From assembly GCF_027409185.1 (NCBI RefSeq), contig NC_084469.1, positions 34,772,293 to 34,836,292 on the forward strand: a DNA stretch of 64,000 bases. The letters are read 5' to 3'. This DNA comes from Cynocephalus volans. Taxonomy: Eukaryota; Chordata; Mammalia; Dermoptera; Cynocephalidae. The position numbers and the translations under genes are program-made. Shown here one piece after another: positions 1 through 17,849 of the stretch; the first letter of the stretch is position 1; every line of letters starts with the position of its first letter. The notes beneath the pieces are model-generated. The model was given only the letters and a program-made list of their open reading frames with translations. It had not been told where the DNA came from and searched no databases.

Positions 1-1
1 G

Positions 2-1270
2 CTGCTTCGTGGTGGGATTCGCGAAGGCTCCCTAGATCTGGGGCATGCACCCCTGGGTCCCTATGCCCGGGGACCTCACTACGACGCCGGCTTCACACTC
101 CTAGTGCCCGTATTGTCTCTGGACGGCACTGAGCGAGAGCTGCAACTGGATCTGGAATCCTGTTACTCATGGCTCCGCCTCCCAGAGCTTGTGTGCGGAA
201 CCTCAGTCCGGGAGTTGTGGCAAGATTGCCTAGGACCCCCAGTCCCAGGAGGACGTGATTTGAGCCACCAAACCAAGAGCGAAGAAAGTCCCAAGGACCC
301 GCAAATCTCGGTGGACCAGCCGCAAGGTGACATCACTGAGTCTGAGCCGCATGTGTCTTTCGAAGAATTACATAGTGACGTTTCAGGATCCGAATCGCCT
401 CGGCATGACGTCACCGACCCTGGCTCTCCTGCACCATTGAAAAAACAGAGTAGTGACGTCACCAAAGAAGCCGTCGAATGCCCAGTCCCAAAGCCATCGG
501 AGACTCAGGAGGCGTGGCCTACATTGTGTCCAGCCCAGGTGGCTGCTTGGTTCTTTGCTAAGCTGGCCGCCGTCGCAGAGTCCCTGATCCCAGTCCCGGG
601 CGCCCCGCGCCTGGTGCACGCAGCTCGGCATGCGGGGGTCACTACCATCCTCCTGGCTACGCCGGGGCCCCCGCGCCGCCTCTTGCTCTTCGACCTGATC
701 CCAGTGGTATCCGTGGCCGGCTGGCCCGAGGGGGCTCGCAGCCATTCGTGGGCCGGTCCGCTGTCCGCCGAGCCAGCCTCCTTCTACCTGGTGCCCGGCG
801 GCGGCACCGAGCTTCTGGGCGCCCCGGGTTGGCAGCTCTGCTTTGCCCGCCAGGAGCTGGCGCTCAAGGCGCGCATACCCGCGCCGCTGCTGCAGGCGTA
901 CGCAGCAGCCCAGGCGCTACTGCGCCCGCTGGTGGCCGGGACCCGGGCCGCGGCGCCCTATCTCCTGAGGACCTTGCTGTACTGGGCGTGCGAGCGGCTA
1001 CCCGCGCTCTACCTGGCGCGGCCGGAAAATGCAGGCGCCTGCTGCCTCGGGCTGATGGACGAGCTGGGCCGTGTGCTCGAGGCCGGGACGCTGCCTCACT
1101 ATTTTCTGAGAGGCCGAAAGCTCTGTGCGGGGGACTGCTCGGCGGCGCTGCTCCGGGCGTTGGCCGGGCTCCGCGCGGACCCTGCCCGGGCCCTGCGTAC
1201 AGCGGTGGAAGAGGCCAAGGTTGCGCGCAAAGGGGGAGGCTTAGCGGGCGTGGGGGGCGGGGCGCATTAA
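2..1270 (+). CDS. TMEM102: TMEM102 (CBAP), 3' part of the coding sequence
   Basis: The frame is open from base 2 to the TAA at 1268-1270, about 422 codons. Human TMEM102 is 508 aa from memory, so roughly 86 N-terminal residues lie outside the window. The first ~190 residues hold an acidic Ser/Asp-rich stretch with repeated D-V-T/D-V-S motifs (about 330-470). The C-terminal half (about 520-1230) looks like a Mab-21-type helical domain: a W-x-L-C-F motif, then helices with L-L-Y-W-A-C-E and L-P-H-Y-F-L-R-G. The family includes cGAS-like nucleotidyltransferase folds, but I see no catalytic E/D site in the part present. The protein is described as CBAP, associated with the common beta chain of cytokine receptors and involved in T-cell and apoptosis signalling. 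There is no intron in this part. The stop codon overlaps an ATTAAA poly(A) hexamer. Identification rests on domain type and synteny with FGF11. Confidence 0.88.
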   Translation: MLRGGIREGSLDLGHAPLGPYARGPHYDAGFTLLVPVLSLDGTERELQLDLESCYSWLRLPELVCGTSVRELWQDCLGPPVPGGRDLSHQTKSEESPKDPQISVDQPQGDITESEPHVSFEELHSDVSGSESPRHDVTDPGSPAPLKKQSSDVTKEAVECPVPKPSETQEAWPTLCPAQVAAWFFAKLAAVAESLIPVPGAPRLVHAARHAGVTTILLATPGPPRRLLLFDLIPVVSVAGWPEGARSHSWAGPLSAEPASFYLVPGGGTELLGAPGWQLCFARQELALKARIPAPLLQAYAAAQALLRPLVAGTRAAAPYLLRTLLYWACERLPALYLARPENAGACCLGLMDELGRVLEAGTLPHYFLRGRKLCAGDCSAALLRALAGLRADPARALRTAVEEAKVARKGGGLAGVGGGAH

Positions 1271-1271
1271 A
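1266..1271 (+). terminator. TMEM102: TMEM102 poly(A) signal overlapping the stop codon
   Basis: ATTAAA covers the TAA stop (1268-1270), and a GT-rich stretch follows at about 1300-1320. No better hexamer is seen nearby, so the 3'UTR would be only about 20 nt. The position is seen in sequence; use is inferred. Confidence 0.6.
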
Positions 1272-3366
1272 GACGCTACTCCTGCCAGTGCAGAGAGTGC
1301 TTCCGTTGGCGAGTGGGACGAGGAGGGGACTGCTTGCTCCCCGACTGAGATATAGACTGTGTGCCCTGGGCCCAAAGCCCCCCTTCTAGAAGCTCTTCTC
1401 ATCGGTTCCTCCCCATGCCCCCGCCTCGTCCCCGAAACAGGTCGTCCAGGCCGGCCTCTCTCCAAATCTGTGGCCAGCACCCCTCCGCCCCGGTGCAGCC
1501 TCCCGCGACCATCTCTCCCCTATTCTTTAGGTCTTTTCTCTCAGGAGTCGGTGGAGCTGGGAGGATAATGCGTAAGGGAGAGAGGTACGGAGACCAGAGG
1601 CTGATCCATTTGGCTCACCCAAAAGCAGAAATATTAAGGAGGCCGGCTTTTGCCCGAGGCTGAGTCTCACAACCACCTTCATCTCTCCAACTCTTCCCCT
1701 CACCACCCCCACTTTCCTCATCCAGTTCTGCCCTCACTCACATCCCGGGCCGTAGGGTTCCTCTCTACGGTCTCTCGGCGTCGGCCATTCCATCTCTGTT
1801 AAGCCCAACCTCTCCCCCCATCCAGGGTTCCGTTCAGGAGGCCTCCTTGTGCCTCCTCCTCTGAACTCCCAGACGTGCCGCCTTGCCTCCTCCGCTCCGC
1901 CTGCCTCTAACACAGTCCCCACTCCCTGCCTCCAAGGAACCCCGGGGTTCCACCCGCCCAGCTTCATCCTCCTCCTTCCCAGCGTCTCCGCCCCCTGCCC
2001 CGCCCCCGGGCTGGCTCTCGGAGGAGGGGGAGCTGCTGTCGCCACCGCCGCCTCAGCTTCCCACAGCCGCTTGCCGCTGCCGCCGCTGCCACGGTTCTCC
2101 TGGTCCAGCCTCCAGGCCCAGTGCTCTGACTTCGCCGGACTGGGGCGCTCTGCAGAGACACCCTCACTCCTTGCCGGGGGTCCGGGACGCCTATCCGGGC
2201 GTGGGGGGAAGCTCCGCTTTTGGGGGACAGGGAGGGAAGAGCCTGGAGCTGGAGCCAGCGCCACCCGTCACCGGATCAACAGGACAGGACAGGTTGAGGG
2301 GCATCGGGAAAAGGAAAAGGGGGTGCTATAGGCAGTCCCGAGAGGAAAGGGAAGCCCTGTCGCAGGAAGCTCTGATGTGCTCTGACTTGTAGCGGGGCCT
2401 ATTCATATTTGGGGGCTGGAGACAACGTGGGTGCACTCCTCTCTCGGGGGGCTGATTAGATTGGAGGGCGTGGGATCTAAACAGCACGACCTGTCCCCGA
2501 AGAAATCTAGGGGGCAGCCAGAGAAAAAGGGAGAGAAAAAAAGGATGGTCCTTATTTGAGGTGACAGAGGCCCTCCAGACAACCACCTGGTGTATCCACT
2601 AGGAAGGGTGGATTTGGAGGTGACTTCAAAAGGAGGGGAGGTTGATAAGGTGAGGAAGGGGTCTCAGCAGCTGGATCCCTGGGCTACTAGAAGTGGGGGT
2701 GACTTCGTGAAAAAAGATATTGTCCAGTCAGAGGGTCTAGGAACCCCTTCTCACTGAACTTGAAAAGCCTAGAAATTCCGAGACATATTTTGAAGATTTC
2801 AGTGGGGGGGGGGGGAGACTCTTCATTTAGAGGATAGCAAAGGAAAAAACACCAAGGATGGCTTCCTCCCTGACACTGGCAATACCCCAGTAGGGGTGGG
2901 GTGAGCTAATATCCCCAAAGCTAAGGACCCACACCCTTTAGACTACAAAAGTGGATTTGGCAGGAGTGCCAGCCTGAAATAGATTGGCAGGAGTGCCAGC
3001 CTGAACTACATCTTGGAAATTTGGGGGGTCTTGGCTTTGGGATAAGAGAAGTAGGGACAGAGACACTGGAGACCAAGGAAGGGGGTGCTTTTCAGTAGCG
3101 GTGCAAAATTCGAGGGTGGGATCACCTGGGGAGTGTATAGTCTGCTAGATCCGGTGGAGCTAACACGGGGCTCAAGGGTGGAAGCTGGCTGCTGGACGGA
3201 GGGGGGTTGTGGGGGAGTTTGGGGCTTATCCTCAGGTCCTGTGGGTGGGGCGGTGAGTCGGGGCCTGAACGTCAAGAGCATGCCCTGGTGAGCGGGCTCT
3301 TCCTCTGGGGGAGCCCAGCACGCTCCGGGCGCCTGCCCGTTTGGGGGTGCCTCCTCCCGGGGCGCC
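1272..3366. other. Intergenic TMEM102-FGF11, including the FGF11 upstream region
   Basis: No gene is supported here. The segment is C-rich on the plus strand at 1700-2250; open frames on both strands there have low-complexity Pro/Gly/Arg composition and are not coding-like. At 2957-3007 a 22-bp unit occurs twice with a 27-bp period. G+C rises from about 3180 toward the FGF11 start, as expected of a CpG-type promoter and 5'UTR. Confidence 0.6.
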
Positions 3367-6300
3367 ATGGCGGCGCTGGCCAGTAGCCTGATCCGGCAGA
3401 AGCGGGAGGTCCGCGAGCCCGGGGGCAGCCGGCCGGTATCCGCACAGCGGCGCGTGTGTCCCCGCGGTACCAAGTCCCTTTGCCAGAAGCAGCTCCTCAT
3501 CCTGCTGTCCAAGGTGCAACTGTGCGGGGGGCGGCCCGCACGGCCAGACCGCGGCCCGGGTGAGTGCAGCTGGGGAGGGGGTCTCCGGACCAGAGGTCTC
3601 TCTGGGAGGTTGAAGCCGGGGACTGAAGAATGCGGCCCGGCTGAGGGAGCTCCCCAAAAGTGGAAGGGGATGGGCTAGGAAGACAAAGTCCCTGCCAGAC
3701 TATGCCTCAGTTTCTCTTTTCTTTTGTCCATATCCCCGAGTCTCCTTGCTTTCGAGGACAAGGAGAAGGCTTGAGGGGCTAAGCCTGGCGTCCCGAAGCC
3801 TCGCAGCTGCTGCCCGACCCCCCTCAACACAGCAGTCCCCACCCCCACCATGTTCCGCCTACGTGCCGGTTCTCGCGATTCTTTCAATCCGGAGCGGAGG
3901 GGCCTGGGGGTTCCGGACGCCCGGGTCGCCCGGCGGGTTTCTGCGGCTCCGGCCGCCCCGCCCCCGCCCCGCTTCTTCGTCTCCTCCAAGCCCTGGCTCG
4001 GTTCCTCCTGGTCGAGCTCTCCTGGCTCGGAGCCAACCTCCCTAGCTCTCCCCCGGGTGTCCTTGCAGCTACCACGCTAGCCAGCCCCTCAGTGCGCCCT
4101 CTTCCCGTGACCTGCACTTCAGAAAGGGAGCTGGGCCCTCCCTCCCATTTACCCCCGCGCAACTCCGAAATTAGGTCTCAGGGGCTCAGGGGACCCTATG
4201 CCAGGAGGAACTCAGACACAGTTCACGGCGGGAGACCAGCACAGAGACTTGGGGGTCGTACCACCTACGAGGGGGGACAGGGAAGTCGGCAGAGAGCAAG
4301 CGACTGGGAAAGAGAGTTGTGAGGTTAGCGCGTGGTCCGCGTCCAGGTACGACAGTCAGGGGAGTCCCTCTGGCCCCGCTCCCGCCGGCTCCCAGCTCCC
4401 CTAGGTGTAGCCCCCTCGCGCCCTCCTCCCCCAGCCACCATCCGCAGTGGTACGGTCCGCAGCCCACCCTCCGAGTGGGACCCGGCCCCCACGTGACTCA
4501 GCCTGCCTCTCCATCTCCTCGTCCCCCTCCCCCCATTTCCTTGATATGGTATCATATGCCCCCACCCCAGGCAGGTTACCTGGCTGAAGGGGAGAGGCTG
4601 AGCCTCAGGGAGAACTGGGCCCCGCGAGCCAGGAGACTGACAGACAGACAGACAGACAGATGGGTCAGTGTCAGACAGGCCGGCGGTGGGCCAAGGCGAG
4701 GTCCGAGCCAAGCGAACGGCAGCCGCAGCAGCAGGTGCTGAGTCAGCGTCAGGCCCGGTCCCACCCCTACTGCTGAGGGAGAGCCCCTACCCTGTGGTCA
4801 CCTTGCGGCCGCACCGCCCATTCGCAAACACACTGCCCCTCAGTAGTCCTGCCTGTCTCCCTCTGTCCATTGCCTTTTGATGTATCTCTCCCCTTCCTCC
4901 CGCTCCCCTCCTTCCTGGTTAAGCTGTAGAGTAGGAATGCAGCCATTTCAATAAATTTCAATAAATTAAACTGAAAGTTCGTGGTTACAGAGAACAGAAG
5001 GGACCCACATCCCTGCTTTCCCCAGGAGTCAAAGAGAGGTGGGAGACAGTTTGCTGGGAGGGTGAGAGAGCTGGGGCCCTGGGACCCTCTTCCCTCCATT
5101 CTCCTTTCATTCCTCTGATCCCGCCAATTGTAGGAATGTTTCTGGGAACAGAGATGTCATTTTCAAAGATGAATGTCTCTCTCTCCAGAGCCTCAGCTCA
5201 AAGGCATCGTCACCAAACTGTTCTGCCGCCAGGGTTTCTACCTCCAGGCAAATCCCGACGGGAGCATCCAGGGCACCTCAGAGGACACCAGCTCCTTCAG
5301 TGAGAGGGGAAGCCAACTGCTGGGTGGGAAGCAGGAGGATGGGGACAGGAAATGACAATCCTATTCCCTCTTGAGGTTCTGTTGCTCTCAGTCTGTCTCC
5401 CTGACCCCCAAGGGAGGAAGTGGAGCTGGGATGGGAGGAGGTCAGATGAGGGTTAGAGGCCTGGGGACTGATGCCACCTCTCTCTACCTCCAGCCCACTT
5501 CAACCTGATCCCCGTGGGGCTCCGTGTGGTCACCATCCAGAGTGCCAAGCTGGGTCACTACATGGCCATGAACGCCGAGGGGCTGCTCTACAGCTCGGTG
5601 AGACAATGAGGCCAGTGGCCTGGGGTACTGGGGACTCTCCTAGCGTACAACTTTCCTCAAGTACCCACATTTTGCAGCCCAGGACTAGGTCTCCCTGGAG
5701 CTTTCGCTGATGGCTGTCGTCACTGCCCACTCCAGAGTACCTCCTATAGGGTCTCTCTCATCCCCACTCCTCTCATAGCCCCGCACATACACCCAGCCTC
5801 TTTGAGTGTCCAACTCTTTCAGACTTTTAGAGCCCCCACTTCTTATCCTCCTCTTCCTGACTTCATTCTCACTCACTTCATCAGAGTCATTCAGGATAGG
5901 GGATGCTGAGAGATTGGAAGCAGAGTGGAGAGAAGGGATCTTTTTGTTCCAGGACACCCAAAAGTCTAGTTCTTAACCCTCAGGGGCCTACTGAGCTGTT
6001 CCCTGTCCTTCCTTTGCTTCCAGTTCCTACATGGACTCAGAAGTTCCCTCCCCCTCCCCCCAATAATGTATGGATTATATCCTGGCTTGCTCTTCCCAAG
6101 GGCTCCCTTCTGCCCAGTGATGTGTCTTTTTGTCTCTCTGTGTGTGCCTTTCTGGGTCTTTGTCTTCTCAGCCATATTTCACAGCTGAATGTCGCTTTAA
6201 GGAGTGCGTCTTTGAGAATTACTATGTCCTGTACGCCTCTGCTCTCTACCACCAGCGCCATTCTGGCCGGGCCTGGTACCTAGGCCTGGACAAGGAGGGG

Positions 6301-6719
6301 CGGGTCATGAAGGGAAACCGAGTCAAGAAGACCAAGGCAGCTGCCCACTTTGTGCCCAAGCTCCTGGAGGGTGCGTATGGACTCAAGAAAAGGTGGGCCA
6401 TGTGGGAGGGTATTGACCTTGACATGAACATTTAGTGGCACACAGCTCAGACTACAAGTGTTAAGAGGACTCTGCATGACGGATCAAGCCAGGAAGACTT
6501 CAGCCTTTGGGGATTTGGGGAGTTCTCCCCCTTTGGCTTGGGGTTCCTGGAGGGCAAGTGTAGGGGAAGGTAGCATTTTAGAGCTCTGGTTCTGCCTGGG
6601 TCTCTTTGTGCCTAACTCTTGTTCCCTGCTCCTCTCTTCCCTTCACAGTGGCCATGTACCGGGAGCCTTCTCTCCACAGTGTCCCTGAGACCTCCCCTTC
6701 CAGTCCGCCCGCCCTCTGA
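3367..6719 (+). CDS. FGF11: FGF11 (fibroblast growth factor homologous factor 3), 5 coding exons
   Basis: Exons: 3367-3559, 5189-5299, 5494-5597, 6172-6370, 6649-6719. All have GT-AG borders, and the sum is 678 nt, giving 225 aa plus stop. Exon sizes 111, 104 and 199 are those of the FHF family (FGF11-14). Residues 1-64 are the basic N-terminal segment ([14 protein letters not shown]..., with Arg/Lys clusters) and no signal peptide is present. About 65-200 form the beta-trefoil core, with the F-C-R-Q-G-F-Y and [10 protein letters not shown] motifs. FHFs stay in the cell and bind voltage-gated sodium channel tails and the IB2 scaffold rather than acting as secreted ligands at classical FGF receptors. 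The start ATG lies in a good Kozak context (gccATGg). The long 3'UTR ends near 8530, only about 200 bp before CHRNB1. Confidence 0.97.
4494..4502 (+). promoter_or_regulatory. AP-1/MARE-like half with overlapping CACGTG, FGF11 intron 1
   Basis: CACGTGAC (4490-4497) overlaps TGACTCAGC (4494-4502), so an E-box and an AP-1/NRF2-type element share bases. The motif is seen in sequence; function is inferred. Confidence 0.3.
4638..4661 (+). repeat. (GACA)n microsatellite, FGF11 intron 1
   Basis: About six GACA units in a row, seen directly. Confidence 0.8.
4736..4748 (+). promoter_or_regulatory. Near-perfect MARE (MAF/NF-E2 element), FGF11 intron 1
   Basis: TGCTGAGTCAGCG differs from the palindromic MARE consensus TGCTGAGTCAGCA only at the last base. 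It lies 242 bp after the other AP-1-like site, in the GC-rich first intron. Binding is inferred only. Confidence 0.35.
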
Positions 6720-8530
6720 AATGTAGTCCCTGGACTGGAGGCTCCCTGCCTTCCCAGTGAGCCAGCCACCACCACAGCCTGTCTCCCAGCCCTGCTCCTG
6801 GCCCTGCTCTCTCCCCTGCTGCCATACACATGCCCTGAGCAGCCAGGTCTCACCAGGTGCTCTACCCTGAGGGAGCCAAATGGCTGGCTGTGACTTTGGG
6901 GACTGCTGAGACCCTTAGATTCTTGGGTCTGGGAGGGGGTCAGAGAGGGGGATGTCTGAAAATGTCTTTGGCTTATCACTTCTTTCTTTCCACACTCCCC
7001 CCTACCCACAAAGTCTTTTCCTGCGATGGCACTGGGAATTCCAAAGCTGACAGAGCCAGGGCATAAACACTCCCCACCCCAGGCTCAGCCAATTCCTTTG
7101 GCCCTGTGCCCCTTTTCATTGCCACTGAGCCATAGATTTGTAGGTCCACGGGAGCTCAGGATTAGTTTCCTTCTTTCCCTACTTTACTTTCTGCCTTGGA
7201 CTGGGCAGGTTCTGGAACACTGGACACCCCAGCCAGGGCCGTTTCTGCACTAGGGCTCTGTGCTGGAAGCCAAGCATGCTGCCAGACTCTTCTGGATCCA
7301 TCAGCCTTCTATCCTTGACCCTGATGGACTCTAGAGAGAGGCTGGATTTGAGTCCTACCTAGCTGTTGGCCTTGGCCTGAACTGGGACCAGTCTCAGATC
7401 ACCACAGGTTTAACCTTCTTATCCCAGAGACACCCAATTGTAGAACATGGTGTTCTAGACCTTAACAGAGCAATACTTCCTCCTGAATCTGAGCTCTAGG
7501 ACATAGACCATGACTCTCAGCCCTTCTCCCCTGGATGCAACTGGGGCCTGTATAGCCATATTATTGCTCTAGAGTAAGTTCTAGGCCCACCTTCCCACCT
7601 TCTCTAGTGATACTTATTAAGTATGAGCTCTGGAAAGGACCCAGCTATGATTCATAAAGAACTAAGTTCTGGATGCATCAAGAACCACTTCTTATTTTTC
7701 CTAGATAATTTTCTAAAACTTTTATTCTTCCATATAGAACACTAACCTTATTTTTACATGCAGTTTCTAGCTCCTGAAACTCAGCTGGGGTCCTTCCAGG
7801 GAAGCAAAGTCTGGGGGAGGGCAGAGGAATTTTGGAAGGATCCCTGGCTTATAGTAGGGAAGCTGGGGTGGGGAAGGGGCCAAAACCATGGCATGATTCA
7901 ACCTGTGTCTAGACTAGGGGGACATGAACACTTAGCTACCTCAGCAGGAATTCCTTCCAGGTCCCCTTTAAAGCTGAGGTTTTTAGGGTAGTGGGTCTAG
8001 AATAAAAGGACAAATGGGACACAGCCTTGACTCCCCTTCCAGTGAGGAGACCCCAATTCAGCAATAAGTGCTACCCCTCTTTCCTATAGGTCAGGCCAAG
8101 GAGGGTGAGGGCCTCCTGGGCTGCAGGCCTCATATACCCCCAGAGCTACAGAGTAGAACTGGCTTTACCCTACAGCTTATAAACTCAGCTGGGTACCCAA
8201 AAAGGGCCTGACGAGATTTACGGGGAAAACGTGGAGATCTAGGTGCAGGCCTGGAAAAAACTGAGAACCCACTAGTGAACTAGGAGGTAAACCAGGAGTA
8301 GCCTCAGATCTGAGCAGGAGAGACTAAGGTTGCCCTAAGGGAGGGGCAAGAACTCAAAGGCAGGTCACTTTTCCTCAGGCTCTTTTACCTCTGGCTTGTT
8401 GCAAGAGAGGTAGATGTCCCCCTTACCCACACAAACCCTGCTCAGGCTCCACCTGTCTCCTGGCTCTGCTCCCAGGGGACCGGGTCTATACTCCAGGCTT
8501 TATCAATTAAAGACGATTTATACAACTGAC
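6720..8530 (+). other. FGF11: FGF11 3'UTR
   Basis: About 1.8 kb without a coding-like frame follows the TGA. It ends after ATTAAA at 8506-8511, the last plausible hexamer before the CHRNB1 promoter. The cleavage site is not determined from sequence. Confidence 0.7.
8506..8511 (+). terminator. FGF11: FGF11 poly(A) signal ATTAAA
   Basis: ATTAAA is followed within about 30 nt by a GT-rich run (gtgttgcctgtcatctgtgg). It sits about 210 bp upstream of the CHRNB1 start codon. Confidence 0.65.
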
Positions 8531-8630
8531 GTGTTGCCTGTCATCTGTGGGTGGCGGGCTTCGGCAGTTGCTCTGGGCGGGACCAAGTCCCGGGGGCGGA
8601 GCGGGTGGGCTGGCGTCTGCCCCCCAACAA

Positions 8631-8636
8631 CAGGTG
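8631..8636 (+). promoter_or_regulatory. CHRNB1: E-box (CAGGTG) in the CHRNB1 proximal promoter
   Basis: CAGGTG lies 87 bp upstream of the CHRNB1 ATG in a GC-box-containing, TATA-less segment. Muscle acetylcholine receptor subunit genes are known to be driven by myogenic bHLH factors through such proximal E-boxes. The motif is seen; its use is inferred. Confidence 0.5.
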
Positions 8637-8722
8637 CACATTCCTGGGAGCCTCGTCACTTCCCCTGCACTGGCGGTCCCGGCGGCTCTCCGAACGAACT
8701 CACTGAGCGACGCGGCCAGACC

Positions 8723-16004
<7,282 letters not shown>

Positions 16005-16147
16005 AGACTGGAGGACAGAGCCCATGTCCTCGGCCAGCTGAAGGAAGAGTTCGGCGGTACTCTCAAGCCCACCTGAGATGCACCATCAGCTTCTTTACTT
16101 CTTGGGTTTTGAAGAAGCGCCTTTGAATAACAACACCTAGGTCCCCA

Positions 16148-16153
16148 ATTAAA
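16148..16153 (+). terminator. CHRNB1: CHRNB1 poly(A) signal ATTAAA
   Basis: The first hexamer after the stop codon (144 nt downstream), giving a short 3'UTR. The sequence beyond it resembles old L2/MIR repeats. Confidence 0.65.
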
Positions 16154-16184
16154 TAGAACGAAAACCAAGAACTAGATTGTAAGC

Positions 16185-16650
16185 CTTAGGAGGGCAGGAA
16201 ATGTGTATTGTTCACTGTAATATCCCGCAGCACCTTGCAGAGGTCCTGACCTATAGTAAGTGCTTGACTCTTGTTGAATAGAGAGAAAATTTCAGAAAGG
16301 AAATACACCAATTAATAATGCTATGTTTGCATGTTATACTAATGGTCATTTTTTCTGTTTTTACCTCTCTGCAATTTATATTTTGCAATGAGTACTATCT
16401 TTAGGATGAAAAAAAAAAGGTTATTTCTGAAAAGATCTGTGTATAATGAGAAAAAGAAAAAAACATTTTAAAGACTTCCATTCAAGTTTCAGCTTTGGTG
16501 CTCAAACCTTGGACAAGCTACTAACCTGCTCTGTACCTCAATTTCCACATCTGTGAAATGAACCTTATAATAGTATATGCCCCAAAGGGTTGTTTGAGGA
16601 TCATTTCAGAAGATGGGAACAAAAGCACAGTATAGATCAGAGGTCACAAA
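16185..16650 (+). repeat. L2-like 3' fragment and MIR, between CHRNB1 and ZBTB4
   Basis: 16185-16290 resembles an L2 3' end (ggagggcaggaaatgtgtattgtt... tagtaagtgcttg). 16475-16640 resembles a plus-strand MIR (ttggacaagctactaacctgctctg, cctcaatttccacatctgtg). Confidence 0.6.
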
Positions 16651-16765
16651 TTGGTATGTTTTGTTTGGCCCATGCTGTTGGCCTGCCGTTTTAAATTTAA
16701 ATGTTTAAATTAGTTCACTACTTTTTTTTTTTATGCTTTCTGCTTTTAAAATTCTGATATTTCTG

Positions 16766-16945
16766 AGGGCCAGCCTGTGGCTCACTTGGGAGAGTGTGGT
16801 GCTGACAACACCACGGCCATGGGTTTGGATCCCTATATAGGGATGGCTGGTCAGCTCACTTCAGAGAGCGTGGTGCTGACAACAGCAAGACAAGGGTTAA
16901 GATCCCCTTATCAGTCATCTATAAAAAAAAAAATATTTTTTTTCG
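16766..16945 (+). mobile_element. Dimeric tRNA-like SINE
   Basis: Two tRNA-like units: GGGCCAGCCTGTGGCTCACT... with GGTTTGGATCCCTATATAGGG, then GCTGGTCAGCTCACTTCAGAG... with GGGTTAAGATCCCC. The tail is poly(A). Flanked by GATATTTCTG at 16756-16765 and 16946-16955. Confidence 0.88.
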
Positions 16946-16955
16946 GATATTTCTG

Positions 16956-17052
16956 GGGGGCTGTCTGGCTAGCTCAGTTGGTTAGCATGCAGTGTTGTAA
17001 CACCAAGGTCCAGGGTTCAGATCCCTGTATTGGCCAGCTGCCAAAAAAAAAA
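16956..17052 (+). mobile_element. tRNA-Ile-like SINE monomer
   Basis: TGGCTAGCTCAGTTGGTTAGC head, GGTTCAGATCCC B-box, poly(A). Flanked by GGATATTTC at 16945-16953 and 17053-17061, so it inserted in or beside the previous SINE's target duplication. Confidence 0.88.
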
Positions 17053-17091
17053 GGATATTTCACAGAGAAATTTGGATTTCTGGCTTTTCTT

Positions 17092-17199
17092 TCTTCTTTT
17101 TTTTAATTCCTATATACGCCATCCCTATACAGGGATCTGAACCCATGGCCTTGGTGTTATCAGCACGACACTCTCCCAAGTGAGCCACGGGCCAGCCCT
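17092..17199 (-). mobile_element. tRNA-like SINE, minus orientation
   Basis: Reverse of the GGGCTGGCCCGTGGCTCACTT unit with a TATA-box-like ATCCCTATATAG variant. 17-bp target duplication (gatttctggcttttctt) at 17075-17091 and 17200-17216. Confidence 0.88.
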
Positions 17200-17849
17200 G
17201 ATTTCTGGCTTTTCTTGAAAAAAAAAAAAGTTTTAAAAGCTTTAGTAACACCAGGCCTGATTCCCCTGTTGGCAGCAACTTGTTAGAGCTGATTAGCGGC
17301 TGCCCACTCTAGTCAAGGTATTTGTGCCAGAATTCCCCAGAGCCCCCATCCATCTGACCAGCTTCACTCATTTTACCTACCCATCCCTCTATCACATTAC
17401 AAGAGATACAGAGGAGGGGAGTTGAAGCTAATGGGGAGGCTAGGAGTGGAAAAAGAAAGGTCATGTCTCTTATGGCCATCACTCATCTCATGCCTCAGTT
17501 TCCTCTCAATTTGGAGAAAGAGTTGGACCCGGTTTAAGGTAAGGCCATTCTGGGACATGGAGATCTTTGGCCCAGCACTTGTGCACAACAGGCTATGTGA
17601 AACGGACTGAGTTAATGTTTCTGCCTGGAGGTCAGACCAAAGTCAGCTTTCACCTAGTGGCTACAGCAATTACAGTGAAGTACTTAGCGTCAACAAGCTC
17701 TCATTCCTACTCAGTTGCTGCAAGTTGTTGTCCTAAGAGTGCGAATAGGGCTACAACTTCCAGAGATCCCTGTGGGACAAGGTTAGCATGTCCCTTTCCC
17801 CCACACCCACCAGCCACGCAAATAATTGCACCTGGCATCCCACTGTGGA

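Noticed and set aside
748-1389. 213-aa frame overlapping the TMEM102 3' end
   Set aside because: Arg/Gly/Pro-rich shadow of the GC-rich TMEM102 frame.
1734-2331. Antisense (176 aa) and sense (160-169 aa) frames between TMEM102 and FGF11
   Set aside because: Overlapping low-complexity frames on both strands with no family resemblance or splice context.
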